The position numbers and the translations under genes were made by a program. Below the pieces are notes generated by a model. It made no database searches. It saw only the letters and a program-made list of their open reading frames with translations, and was not told the DNA's origin. From contig LNEV01000002.1 in NCBI GenBank assembly GCA_001464335.1, positions 124,001 through 188,000 on the forward strand: 64,000 nt of DNA, given 5' to 3'. This stretch comes from Rhizobiales bacterium Ga0077545 (GTDB lineage Bacteria; Pseudomonadota; Alphaproteobacteria; Rhizobiales; Methylopilaceae). This document shows, piece by piece, positions 15,708 to 23,047 of the stretch; the first letter of the stretch is position 1; each line of letters opens with the position of its first letter.

Positions 15708-16307
15708 ATGACCGACAGCCGCCGCCACCTGAAGACCGATGATTCCGGCGATCTCGCCGATGTGCTGCCAGCCGATGTCCGTTCGTTTGCTCATGAAGTG
15801 AACGATGCGCGCTGCGCTGCGCAGGATGTTGGTCGGTTCATCCTCGATCTTGGGCCAGTCACCCAAGATTTTGCGCGGCTCGTCACGACGTCAGGTGTCG
15901 TCGCGAAAGAGGCAAAGCTGGCCGTGCGGGAAGCCGCGGGCGAATGCGCGCCGGGTGAAAAGACAAAAACCATTCTTGCGCGGGCGGCCGACGAACTCGG
16001 TCTGCTTCACGAAGAGGGCGGGCTTCGCCGGGTGAGGGCGGCATGGGAGGGCGCAGCCGGTTCATGGGCCGCGTCGACCTTTCTCCATTTCATGTATCGG
16101 CGCGATGTCATGCGTACGCGCCGCCGTCAGAAAGCAAGGGAAGAGCTTGCGGCGCTCCTTCTCGTGCATGAGGCCATCGAGCGCCGCGCGGAAACAACGA
16201 ATGCGGCACATTCGGAATTTGATCTCATCGATCCTGATCGCTTGCGGCGGCTCCTTGCTGCGGCTGGGGATATTGGTCGACCCGTCCAGGCAGCCGACGC
16301 GCGATGA
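15708..16307 (+). CDS. Phage early protein, helical, unknown function
   Basis: A 199-residue mostly helical protein. The N-terminal half includes EVNDARCAAQDVGRFILDLG and the second half is strongly basic (MYRRDVMRTRRRQKAREELA). It is the first sizeable gene of the rightward early transcript after cro. It overlaps the next gene by 4 bases (ATGA). The domain is not recognised. A frame on the other strand (15600-15866) is judged a shadow. Confidence 0.55.
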   Translation: MTDSRRHLKTDDSGDLADVLPADVRSFAHEVNDARCAAQDVGRFILDLGPVTQDFARLVTTSGVVAKEAKLAVREAAGECAPGEKTKTILARAADELGLLHEEGGLRRVRAAWEGAAGSWAASTFLHFMYRRDVMRTRRRQKAREELAALLLVHEAIERRAETTNAAHSEFDLIDPDRLRRLLAAAGDIGRPVQAADAR

Positions 16308-16546
16308 AATCAGCGCTGCTGCAAGATCCTTCGGAGCAAGCGCCGACGGCGATGCCGAGGGATTTTCTGATGCTGATGATGTTCCGGTTTGGACAGCTCG
16401 ACACGGTGCAGATCGCGAAGAAATTCAGCGTGCACGAGGTGGAAGTCGCTCGCGCACTTTGGAGGGCGCGCGATGAAGAGAGACGTTCTGCAGCCGCGCG
16501 CGCTGAGCTTGTCGATCAACGGACGTCAGGAAAAGAAGCTTCGTGA
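16304..16546 (+). CDS. Small HTH-like phage protein
   Basis: Eighty residues with a possible helix-turn-helix (QLDTVQIAKKFSVHEVEVARALWRA), typical of small phage proteins that bind DNA. The start overlaps the preceding stop by 4 bases. Its 3' end overlaps the next gene by 74 bases, which is unusual in this compact but otherwise orderly genome, so either the end or the next start may differ from what is given. Confidence 0.5.
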   Translation: MKSALLQDPSEQAPTAMPRDFLMLMMFRFGQLDTVQIAKKFSVHEVEVARALWRARDEERRSAAARAELVDQRTSGKEAS

Positions 16547-16802
16547 GTTCGCTCAGAAGTGCGGACTCCCGTTCAACGTCTACTGCCAGAACCTGTTCGA
16601 TGCCGCGTATGCGGCAAAGGTGGGGGTCTGTCAGGACACCGATCTCGACGGGAAACTGCGTGTCGCGCTGATCCTGTTTGGCGCAGGCGTTTCCGAAAAG
16701 CGCATAGGCGAGGTGATAGGTTGCTCGACCGCTACCGCCATCAAGCTCATCGACGCCACACGAAACGAGATCCGCATACGTCTGGCGGCGAGGGACGAGT
16801 GA
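16473..16802 (+). CDS. Phage early DNA-binding-like protein
   Basis: A 109-residue protein. The N-terminal part (LSLSINGRQEKKLREFAQKC) resembles a ribbon-helix-helix and the C-terminal part (KRIGEVIGCSTATAIKLIDATRNEIR) resembles a helix-turn-helix recognition region. ATG 16473 follows GGAGGG. A transcriptional role in the rightward early program is plausible. No named family is recognised. Confidence 0.6.
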   Translation: MKRDVLQPRALSLSINGRQEKKLREFAQKCGLPFNVYCQNLFDAAYAAKVGVCQDTDLDGKLRVALILFGAGVSEKRIGEVIGCSTATAIKLIDATRNEIRIRLAARDE

Positions 16803-16804
16803 TG

Positions 16805-17059
16805 CTAGCTGCGAATTCGCCCATCAAAGAGCGCCTCGATCACTTCGATGGCGGGCCGGGTAAGGTTTGCGTGATCGAGGTCTCGCTCCGCAGGAACTTC
16901 TGCCTGCTTGAAGCGCTGCACCAGATCGTCCCTGATGGAGCGAAGCGTGGCGTCTGCGGCGTCCCCAGCAGCGTCTTGAAGGGCAACAATAAGGGCCTCC
17001 GCCACGAAGTGCATGGCGCCGATCCGGGTGACGAGGTCTTGGCGTTCTTTGTCGGTCAT
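16805..17059 (-). CDS. Small helical protein, antisense to the early operon
   Basis: Eighty-four residues, helical and acidic (KERQDLVTRIGAMHFVAEAL, RPAIEVIEALFDGRIRS). It fills the only gap between the rightward early genes and the methyltransferase, but on the opposite strand, and its amino-acid pattern is protein-like. No strong ribosome site was seen before ATG 17059. Function unknown. Confidence 0.5.
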   Translation of the reverse strand: MTDKERQDLVTRIGAMHFVAEALIVALQDAAGDAADATLRSIRDDLVQRFKQAEVPAERDLDHANLTRPAIEVIEALFDGRIRS

Positions 17060-17103
17060 GCGCGAAGAATGCCCGCTGGTCGTGGTCTAGTCGAGAGGGC
17101 CGC

Positions 17104-17709
17104 ATGATCTCCCTGTCCACCACAATGGGCAATAGCAAGTCTCCGGCCTGGCAGTTCGGCGATCTGCAGATGTTCGGGTACGATCTGATCGTCGCCGACC
17201 CGCCGTGGCGGTTTGAGCTTTACGACGAGGCATCGGGCTCGGCGAAGTCGGCGCAGGCGCACTACGACTGCATGAACCTCGATGCCATCAAGACGCTGCG
17301 CGTCGGCGATCTCGCCCGTGGCGACTGCCTCCTGCTCATGTGGGCGACGGAGTGCATGCGGCCGCAGGCGCACGAGGTCATGGCGGCCTGGGGCTTCACC
17401 TACAAGTCCGCATTCATCTGGCGGAAGGTCACGGCCAACGGAAAACCGCGTCTAGGGACAGGCTACCGAGTTCGGACGATGCACGAGCCGGTTCTGGTCG
17501 GAACAATCGGAAACCCGCGTCACAAGCCGTTTCCATCCGTTTTTGACGGTATAGCCCGCGAGCATTCGCGGAAGCCGGAAGAGTTCTTCGCTCTCGTCGA
17601 CTCCGTCGTGCCGGATTGCGCTCGTGCAGAGCTGTTCGCGCGACAGCGGCGCGCCGGTTGGAATGCCTGGGGCAATGAAACGAGAAAATTCGAGGGGCAG
17701 GCCGCGTGA
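17104..17709 (+). CDS. MT-A70-family DNA adenine methyltransferase
   Basis: A 201-residue SAM-dependent N6-adenine methyltransferase of the MT-A70/MunI type. The catalytic motif is DPPW (YDLIVADPPWRFELYDE), with the following SAM-fold strands DCLLLMWATECM and YKSAFIWRK and the C-terminal KPEEFFALVDSVVPDCARAELFARQ, the usual family ending. It acts on DNA in the cytosol, most likely to protect phage DNA from host restriction or to mark replicated DNA. No restriction partner is present, so it is an orphan enzyme. It overlaps the DUF1376 gene by 4 bases (GTGA). Confidence 0.88.
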   Translation: MISLSTTMGNSKSPAWQFGDLQMFGYDLIVADPPWRFELYDEASGSAKSAQAHYDCMNLDAIKTLRVGDLARGDCLLLMWATECMRPQAHEVMAAWGFTYKSAFIWRKVTANGKPRLGTGYRVRTMHEPVLVGTIGNPRHKPFPSVFDGIAREHSRKPEEFFALVDSVVPDCARAELFARQRRAGWNAWGNETRKFEGQAA

Positions 17710-18656
17710 CCGAGGATCTGGACGTCCGCCATTTGCCATACATGCCGCTGCATATCGAGCGGCTGCGGAAATCGAAGTCGTGGCTGCGCTGCAAGCGCAA
17801 TCCCGAACTTGCGTTCTATCTGATGAACCTCTGGATGCGCGCATGGCATGAGCTACCTGCCGGATCGATCGAAAATGACGACGACGTGCTCGCAGACGCG
17901 GCCATGTGTGATCCGGATCATTGGCCTTCGATACGCGCCGAACTGATGCAGAGTTGGGAAGAGCGGGATGGCCGCGTCTTCCATCCCGTCGTTGAGGAGC
18001 TTGTCGCAGAGGCAGCACAGAAGCTGCGCGGCAATCAAAAACGCACCGCAGCGGCCCGTGAAGCAGCTGCCGCTGTACGGTCACAGCGCAGTGAGGCGTC
18101 TGTTACAGACACAGCGACAGGCTCTGTGACAGACGACGAAGGTAGAAGGGAAGGGAATATATCAACATCTGACGATGTTGATCGCGCTGGCGCGCCCGCG
18201 CCGAAGTCCGTCGAGGTTTCACGTGAAGCGAAACCGACGCCGAGGTCCATACTCGAGAGCGTTATCGATCCGAACCGCGCTGCCGCACTCGTTGATCATC
18301 GCAAGCGAAAACGCGCTCCTCTCGGCGATCACGCTGCGCAGCTGCTCGCCGACAAGCTGGCGCGCTTCGTGGAGCCGAACCGCGCGGCCGATCTGATCAT
18401 CGAAAAGGGCTGGCAAACGATCGAACCGGATTGGGCGGGTGCGCCTCCGCTGAAGCCGAGTAGTGCGCCTACCGCCATCGCGCCGCCAAGGTCGTTCGTT
18501 TCGGAGCGCGATGCCCGGTATGGGCCGCTGCGTGACCGCTGGCGCCGCGAACACCGAAAACAGTCGGGCCCGCCGCTACATTTCGCGCAGGGCGCCGAAG
18601 GCTACGACTTCCCCAGTGAATGGATTGAGGCTCTGCCTCTGGAGAAAACCGCGTGA
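17706..18656 (+). CDS. DUF1376 phage replication-module protein
   Basis: A 316-residue protein. The N-terminal 100 residues (YMPLHIERLRKSKSWLRCKR, AFYLMNLWMRAWHELPAGSI) match DUF1376, often found in phage replisome-organiser positions. The middle is low-complexity Ala/Thr/Ser and the C-terminal half is basic with FVEPNRAADLIIEKGWQTIE. The start is GTG 17706, coupled to the methyltransferase. It probably loads replication factors at the phage origin. The helicase loader and helicase were not seen in this window, so host enzymes may be used. Confidence 0.75.
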   Translation: MTEDLDVRHLPYMPLHIERLRKSKSWLRCKRNPELAFYLMNLWMRAWHELPAGSIENDDDVLADAAMCDPDHWPSIRAELMQSWEERDGRVFHPVVEELVAEAAQKLRGNQKRTAAAREAAAAVRSQRSEASVTDTATGSVTDDEGRREGNISTSDDVDRAGAPAPKSVEVSREAKPTPRSILESVIDPNRAAALVDHRKRKRAPLGDHAAQLLADKLARFVEPNRAADLIIEKGWQTIEPDWAGAPPLKPSSAPTAIAPPRSFVSERDARYGPLRDRWRREHRKQSGPPLHFAQGAEGYDFPSEWIEALPLEKTA

Positions 18657-19321
18657 AGAACCTTGCCGATTATTTTACCAACAAGCCCGACGCGGTGAAA
18701 CGATCTGCAGGCCATCTCCAGCCGCTTGCCGAACCGAAATCATCGCGCACCCTCGATCAGGTTCTCGCGGATCGCGCGGCAGTTACCCAGCCGGAAGCGT
18801 GGTATTGCCTCGTCATCGATCAGCTCTTCCTTGATCGGATCATCGTCGCATTCGAGACGGTTGGGATGGAGGCGTACGCTCCGTTGGGCAAGGTCGTGAA
18901 AAGCGTTCGCTCGCGCGGCACGAAGCGTAGCATTCAGGTTCATGTGCCGGCGTTCCCCGGCTATCTGTTCATCCGGTTTTCCGGCGGTGTCGTTGATTGG
19001 CCGTCTGTCCGAGACACATCAGGTGTTCTCGCCTTCATCGGAAACGCCGAGCGGGAACCGAGGCGCATCGGCCCGAATGATATCCAGAAGATCCGAGCTC
19101 GCGAGAAACGCGGTGAGTACAATTGGGATTGGCGCGATCCCGATCGTCCAAGATTCTCTGTCGTGAAGAACGATCGCGTTCGCATGACGAACGGTGTGCT
19201 CGCGCAATACACCGGCGTCGTATCACGCACGCCGAACTCGCGTAAGGTCCAGGTCGTGCCCGATCTTTTTCCTGACAGCGTTGTGCACATCGACATTCGG
19301 GATCTGAAAATTATCCCTTGA
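18653..19321 (+). CDS. Phage NusG-like protein (putative transcription antiterminator)
   Basis: A 222-residue NusG paralogue. The NGN domain covers about residues 45-125 (AWYCLVIDQLFLDRIIVAFE, RSIQVHVPAFPGYLFIRFSG) and a KOW motif lies in the last 50 residues (KNDRVRMTNGVLAQYTGVVS). NusG/RfaH proteins bind the RNA-polymerase clamp and the KOW domain contacts Rho or ribosomes. A phage copy at the end of the early transcript, immediately before cargo and the late operon, is well placed to promote long late transcription. GTG 18653 overlaps the previous stop by 4 bases. Antitermination is inference from fold and position. Confidence 0.82.
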   Translation: MKNLADYFTNKPDAVKRSAGHLQPLAEPKSSRTLDQVLADRAAVTQPEAWYCLVIDQLFLDRIIVAFETVGMEAYAPLGKVVKSVRSRGTKRSIQVHVPAFPGYLFIRFSGGVVDWPSVRDTSGVLAFIGNAEREPRRIGPNDIQKIRAREKRGEYNWDWRDPDRPRFSVVKNDRVRMTNGVLAQYTGVVSRTPNSRKVQVVPDLFPDSVVHIDIRDLKIIP

Positions 19322-19460
19322 CGAACCAGGGCAGCACGGCGCATCCAGAGTACGGACGCGCCGCGTTGATGCTTCTGCCGCCTATCCGCAGAGGGACCGG
19401 CCCCAGCCTCCGGGAAAACCGTTGAGGCGCCGATAGCGTTCTTTTGCCTGAGATCTGGAC

Positions 19461-19733
19461 TTAGTGGGGTGGATTATCGCCCCGGTGGATCATCGCCAAT
19501 AGGACGGCACGAAGTGCCCTCTCGTGCGTTTCCGCAAGCATTTCACCCTTATCATGGTCGGACGCGGGTCGCTTTCTGAGGCTACAGGGGTCGGTATCGC
19601 GTCGAAATTGGATCAGCCACCGAGACTGCTCGTGCGTCAGACCGATAAGAGTCTCTCTCCCGCAATCGTCCATGTCGAGGGCGCCGAAATAGCGCTCTTC
19701 TTCTCGTTCCTCCTCGGTCAGCGGCAAGCTCAT
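19461..19733 (-). CDS. Small acidic hypothetical protein
   Basis: Ninety residues, starting with a Glu-rich helix (LPLTEEEREEERYFGALDMD) and later HEQSRWLIQFRRDTDPCSLRK. ATG 19733 has GAGGGG upstream; the longer frame is less likely. It opens a short leftward block of accessory genes between the early and late phage modules. No family recognised. Confidence 0.55.
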   Translation of the reverse strand: MSLPLTEEEREEERYFGALDMDDCGRETLIGLTHEQSRWLIQFRRDTDPCSLRKRPASDHDKGEMLAETHERALRAVLLAMIHRGDNPPH

Positions 19734-19871
19734 ATCGACCCCTCCCGTCACGAGGAAAACACGAACTTTTCAGAATGCCAAGGTTTTCAGATCGCGCCCA
19801 AGCTTGGCGGCGGCAGGCGCGCACGCTGGGGAGGCCGGGGCCGCAACCCTGCCTCCCCAATTCTCGGGCAA

Positions 19872-20222
19872 TCAGAGATCGCTCAGAATTTCAGAAGCCG
19901 TCAAACGGCGCATTTTCGGCCACCGTGTTTCCCATAGCGGTCGACGTGGCGGACTCCGATCCTGATCATCGAGTTCCTGGAGCGCACTCATAATGTCGTC
20001 GAACGAAACCGGCTGTCCGGAGCCTGGATACTCTCTTAGCTCGGGGCGGGAATCCACAGCGCAATAGTCCGAAGCCCATGACGATAAAATGGCGCGTTTC
20101 TCTACGAGTGAGAGATCTTCGTCGCGCAAGACGTCCTTGGGATGGGCATAAAAATTGGCCGGATTGAGCAGACGGTCAATTTCGGCTGTGAGAGCGTTCG
20201 TTGAAGCAGTTATCGCGTTCAT
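19872..20222 (-). CDS. Conserved Rhizobiales-type hypothetical protein
   Basis: A 116-residue protein with PANFYAHPKDVLRDEDLSLV followed by EKRAILSSWASDYCAV and GQPVSFDDIMSALQELDDQD. I recognise this layout from chromosomal genes of Rhizobiales, where it is uncharacterised. ATG 20222 has a strong GGAGGAC site; the frame upstream to 20375 is not family-like. Its presence inside the phage suggests host-derived cargo. Confidence 0.7.
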   Translation of the reverse strand: MNAITASTNALTAEIDRLLNPANFYAHPKDVLRDEDLSLVEKRAILSSWASDYCAVDSRPELREYPGSGQPVSFDDIMSALQELDDQDRSPPRRPLWETRWPKMRRLTASEILSDL

Positions 20223-20448
20223 TATGTCCTCCGAAACATCGCCCACATCTCTCCTTTCCAAGCTCCTGGGCGGGGCGAAGCGCCGAGCGACAGGCAATTT
20301 AATTCTGCGGTTTTGGCGTTTCAAGAGACCAAGATCCGATGCCGAGTCCGGATCATGCCGCGAGGCGCGCAGCAATTCCGCCTAGCCATCTGCCAGTCGT
20401 GGGAGCTATTTTTCCGGTTGGGGATTTCCCCGGGTGGAGGAACTAACA

Positions 20449-20667
20449 ATGGCTCTGACGAGGCAAGAGATAGTGTCCGTTCTCGGGCCCTCGGACGATA
20501 CGCTCATCGCGCAAATCGCTGCGACCGACGCAACGCTTGAAGAACTGGCCGAGGCGCGAGCTTGGGTCGACGCCGAAGAATCTCTCGTCGAAGAAACGCG
20601 CGAGTTTCCTCTCGGCAAGGTGGCCCAGATTATCGAAGTGCTGTCACCGGAAGACGACGAACCGTAA
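20449..20667 (+). CDS. Conserved small acidic protein (Rhizobiales type)
   Basis: A 72-residue acidic protein (ALTRQEIVSVLGPSDDTLIA, PLGKVAQIIEVLSPEDDEP) like small proteins common in Rhizobiales genomes. ATG 20449 follows GGAGGAACTAACA. It is divergent from the gene at 19872-20222. No function is known; it and its neighbours look like host cargo rather than virion genes. Confidence 0.65.
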   Translation: MALTRQEIVSVLGPSDDTLIAQIAATDATLEELAEARAWVDAEESLVEETREFPLGKVAQIIEVLSPEDDEP

Positions 20668-20686
20668 CCGTGCCTTCCGACAACCT

Positions 20687-21316
20687 TCACAGCCAGATTG
20701 CTGAAACGGCGAACACGATGGCGATGACCGCTGCAATCGAAATCCCGATCTCGAAGCCCAGAGTGCTGTAGACGAACGCCCCCGCCGACGCGCCCAGTGC
20801 CAGGCCTGCCCAGAGGACGAGGTAGGGCAACCAAGCCCATCGGTCTCCTCCAAGAACGGAATGCGCGAGGCGCTGGCCAAACTTCACGAGGGTTCCGGTC
20901 ATATAGGTCAGCCCAATGCTGACCTCGCCATCGCGATCAAACACCGCGTTCTCTGCTCCCATCGCAAGCGCGAGGGCTGCGACGGCCAGAGTACCAAGGG
21001 CCAAGTGCTCCGACACCGCAGCGACCGTCAGCAACAAAGCGACCGCCGCGAGGACTGCGGGACGGCGACGCTGTCCCGCCTTGTGCCCCACGAGCGATCC
21101 GGTCATGACGCCGACCACGAACAGCGCGATCAGAGATCCAGCGATCGCTGCGTCGGAAGTCTTCTCCACGATGCCGACCGACATCCTGGTCGAATTTCCG
21201 CTCATGAAGGAAACGAAGAAGCCACCGAGCTTCAAGAAGCCGAGTGCGTCGACATAGCCCGCCAGCGCCGAAAGGCTCGCCGCCAAGACCTGTAGTCGTT
21301 TGGGATAGTGGATCAT
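20687..21316 (-). CDS. YoaK/DUF1275-family membrane protein
   Basis: A 209-residue integral membrane protein with about six hydrophobic helices. The family signature GYVDALGFLKLGGFFVSFMS and GNSTRMSVGI lies near the N-terminus and TYMTGTLVKFGQRLAHSVLGG in the second half. DUF1275 proteins are common in bacteria and possibly transporters, but their substrate is unknown. It faces away from the metallopeptidase gene 30 bases upstream. Such a gene is not a usual virion component, so it is likely lysogen-expressed cargo. Confidence 0.82.
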   Translation of the reverse strand: MIHYPKRLQVLAASLSALAGYVDALGFLKLGGFFVSFMSGNSTRMSVGIVEKTSDAAIAGSLIALFVVGVMTGSLVGHKAGQRRRPAVLAAVALLLTVAAVSEHLALGTLAVAALALAMGAENAVFDRDGEVSIGLTYMTGTLVKFGQRLAHSVLGGDRWAWLPYLVLWAGLALGASAGAFVYSTLGFEIGISIAAVIAIVFAVSAIWL

Positions 21317-21346
21317 GATCTCGTTTCAGTCTGCCAAAGGCTGCGC

Positions 21347-21970
21347 ATGCTCGTAAAGCGCCCCATGCCGCCGGCCGAACTTTTCGAGCCACTTGCCGAT
21401 ACGATGTTCCTCGCCGATCGTGCGCTCGTGGACTGGATGCGCTCCACCTTCATCGACGAAGACGCCGCGCTCCACAACGAAGACCATCTTCATCTGAACA
21501 GCGCGTCGATCGGCGCGCTTTGGACCAATGTTCCGAACGGGAAGGGCGGCAAGTCTGTCATCGGCACCTGCGAGCAGGGTCTTCCGATGGGATCGAAATG
21601 GCAGCGCGGTCGCGCCGAGATGCAGTTAAACGAATGGTTCGTCCACGTCCCGGACTTCATCCTGACGTTCTACGCGCCGTACTGTGCGACATGTTCCGAT
21701 ACGGAATTCTGCGCGCTGGTCGAGCATGAGCTTTATCACGCCGGACAGGCTCACGATCAGTTCGGCGCCCCTAAGTTCAGTCGCAGGACGGGGATGCCTG
21801 TATTCACCCTGCGCGCCCATGACGTCGAAGAGTTCGTCGGCGTCGTCAGCCGCTACGGTGCCGAGCCAGCCCATGTGCAGGCCTTCGTAGACGCCGCGAA
21901 ACGCGCGCCCGAAATTTCCGGGTTTCGGATATCGCAGGCCTGTGGGACGTGCCGGCTGCGCGCGGCTTAG
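21347..21970 (+). CDS. Putative phage metallopeptidase (HExxH-like)
   Basis: A 207-residue protein with ALVEHELYHAGQAHDQFG, an HELYH zinc-protease motif, followed by FTLRAHDVEEFVGVVSRYG, as in the phage metallopeptidase-domain family. The DTEFCALVEHEL region and the Cys pair in the C-terminal ACGTCRLR may bind metal. ATG 21347 follows AAAGG. It starts the late-strand block just before the packaging genes and may process head proteins or act on a host target; the latter is speculation. It ends in a 4-base convergent overlap with the next gene. Confidence 0.75.
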   Translation: MLVKRPMPPAELFEPLADTMFLADRALVDWMRSTFIDEDAALHNEDHLHLNSASIGALWTNVPNGKGGKSVIGTCEQGLPMGSKWQRGRAEMQLNEWFVHVPDFILTFYAPYCATCSDTEFCALVEHELYHAGQAHDQFGAPKFSRRTGMPVFTLRAHDVEEFVGVVSRYGAEPAHVQAFVDAAKRAPEISGFRISQACGTCRLRAA

Positions 21971-22548
21971 GTTTTCGCATCGACCGTGCTCCAAACCCCG
22001 TTGATGCTCTTGTAGGCACGCTGAACGTCTTTGCCGATCGATATAGCCAATACAGACTTGGCAAGGGACGCGGCACGATCCGAGAGAGCATTCAACTCGT
22101 TGGCACTGGACGGCATCTCCGCGCGCCGGAAGCCCTCGCTGGTCAGCTTTCCTTTCTCAGCATGGATCTTTGACCAGTCAGTTTTCTCTCCGCCCCAGCC
22201 GATGAACCATGTGCCGTGCACAATCTCATTGCGGCGTTTGATGAGGTCGCCAAACTCTTTCGCCACATCCCGGCCCTTTAATTCCGCATCGGCGTCATAG
22301 GGCTTATCGCCCTGCTTGCATCGGACTGCGAGGACAGCGCGCCATATCTCGAAGAGCGGGCCAGCGGTAAGCGCGGAGTGCTCCAAGACCATCGCCAATA
22401 TCGATGGCTTTCCCTCGTCGGCCATGAACCGAGTTCCAATACGAAATGCGTCGACTGCGTTCTCGAACTCTTGGATGAAGCGGCCAAGAGCGGCGAATTG
22501 GGTCGCCATATGATCCTCGCGCTCTGAACCCGTCGGCATTTCTGTCAT
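21967..22548 (-). CDS. HEPN-like hypothetical protein, antisense within the late module
   Basis: A 193-residue helical protein. The motif IKRRNEIVHGTWFIGW contains R-N-x3-H, the arrangement of the HEPN-domain RNase centre (R followed by a polar residue, then H). The rest is helical (FIQEFENAVDAFRIGTRFMA, NELNALSDRAASLAKSVLAI). ATG 22548 has AAGGAGAG. Its start is 28 bases from the divergent DUF2280 gene and its end overlaps the metallopeptidase stop. Expression should be independent of the late operon. The motif also occurs in non-nuclease helical proteins, so RNase activity is only a hypothesis. Confidence 0.65.
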   Translation of the reverse strand: MTEMPTGSEREDHMATQFAALGRFIQEFENAVDAFRIGTRFMADEGKPSILAMVLEHSALTAGPLFEIWRAVLAVRCKQGDKPYDADAELKGRDVAKEFGDLIKRRNEIVHGTWFIGWGGEKTDWSKIHAEKGKLTSEGFRRAEMPSSANELNALSDRAASLAKSVLAISIGKDVQRAYKSINGVWSTVDAKT

Positions 22549-22576
22549 TGCTCTCTCCTTGAAGGAATCTTGAACC

Positions 22577-23047
22577 GTGGCCGCCAAGAAAGGCAAGCTG
22601 AACCCGCATCAGCAAGCCTACGTCGTCCAGTGTCTGGCGTGCTTCGACACGCTGGCCACGATCAAGGACAACCTCAAGAAGCTTCACGGCGTCGAAGTCT
22701 CGGTCCAAGCGATTGAGTGCTACGACCCGAACAAGCACGCGGGCCGAAACCTCGCCGAGCGTTGGAAGACGCTGTTCGAAGAGACGCGGAAATCGTTTCT
22801 AGAAGACACGTCGGGCATCGCTGTCAGCCATCGCGCCGTTCGATTGCGCACCCTGCAACGGATGGCAGAGAAAGCGGAAGGGCAGGGCAACATGGCCTTG
22901 GTCGCGCAGCTCATTGAACAGGCTGCGAAGGAATGCGGCAACGCCTTCACGAACCGTCGCGAATTGACGGGTAAGGACGGCAAGGATCTTCCGGCGCCGC
23001 CAGCCGCCGTGACGATTTTCGAGTTGCCCGATAATGGGCGCGGATAA
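22577..23047 (+). CDS. DUF2280 protein, putative small terminase subunit
   Basis: A 156-residue protein beginning KKGKLNPHQQAYVVQCLACFDTL, with helix-turn-helix-like sequence to about residue 60 and basic helices after (RAVRLRTLQRMAEKAEGQGN). DUF2280 proteins occupy the small-terminase slot directly before the large terminase in many proteobacterial phages and probably recognise the packaging site. GTG 22577 has GAAGGAATC before it. It overlaps the large subunit by 14 bases. Confidence 0.8.
   Translation: MAAKKGKLNPHQQAYVVQCLACFDTLATIKDNLKKLHGVEVSVQAIECYDPNKHAGRNLAERWKTLFEETRKSFLEDTSGIAVSHRAVRLRTLQRMAEKAEGQGNMALVAQLIEQAAKECGNAFTNRRELTGKDGKDLPAPPAAVTIFELPDNGRG

Noticed and set aside
15600..15866. 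88-codon leftward frame
   Set aside because: It overlaps the rightward 15708-16307 gene, which has better composition and is coupled to the next gene by ATGA.
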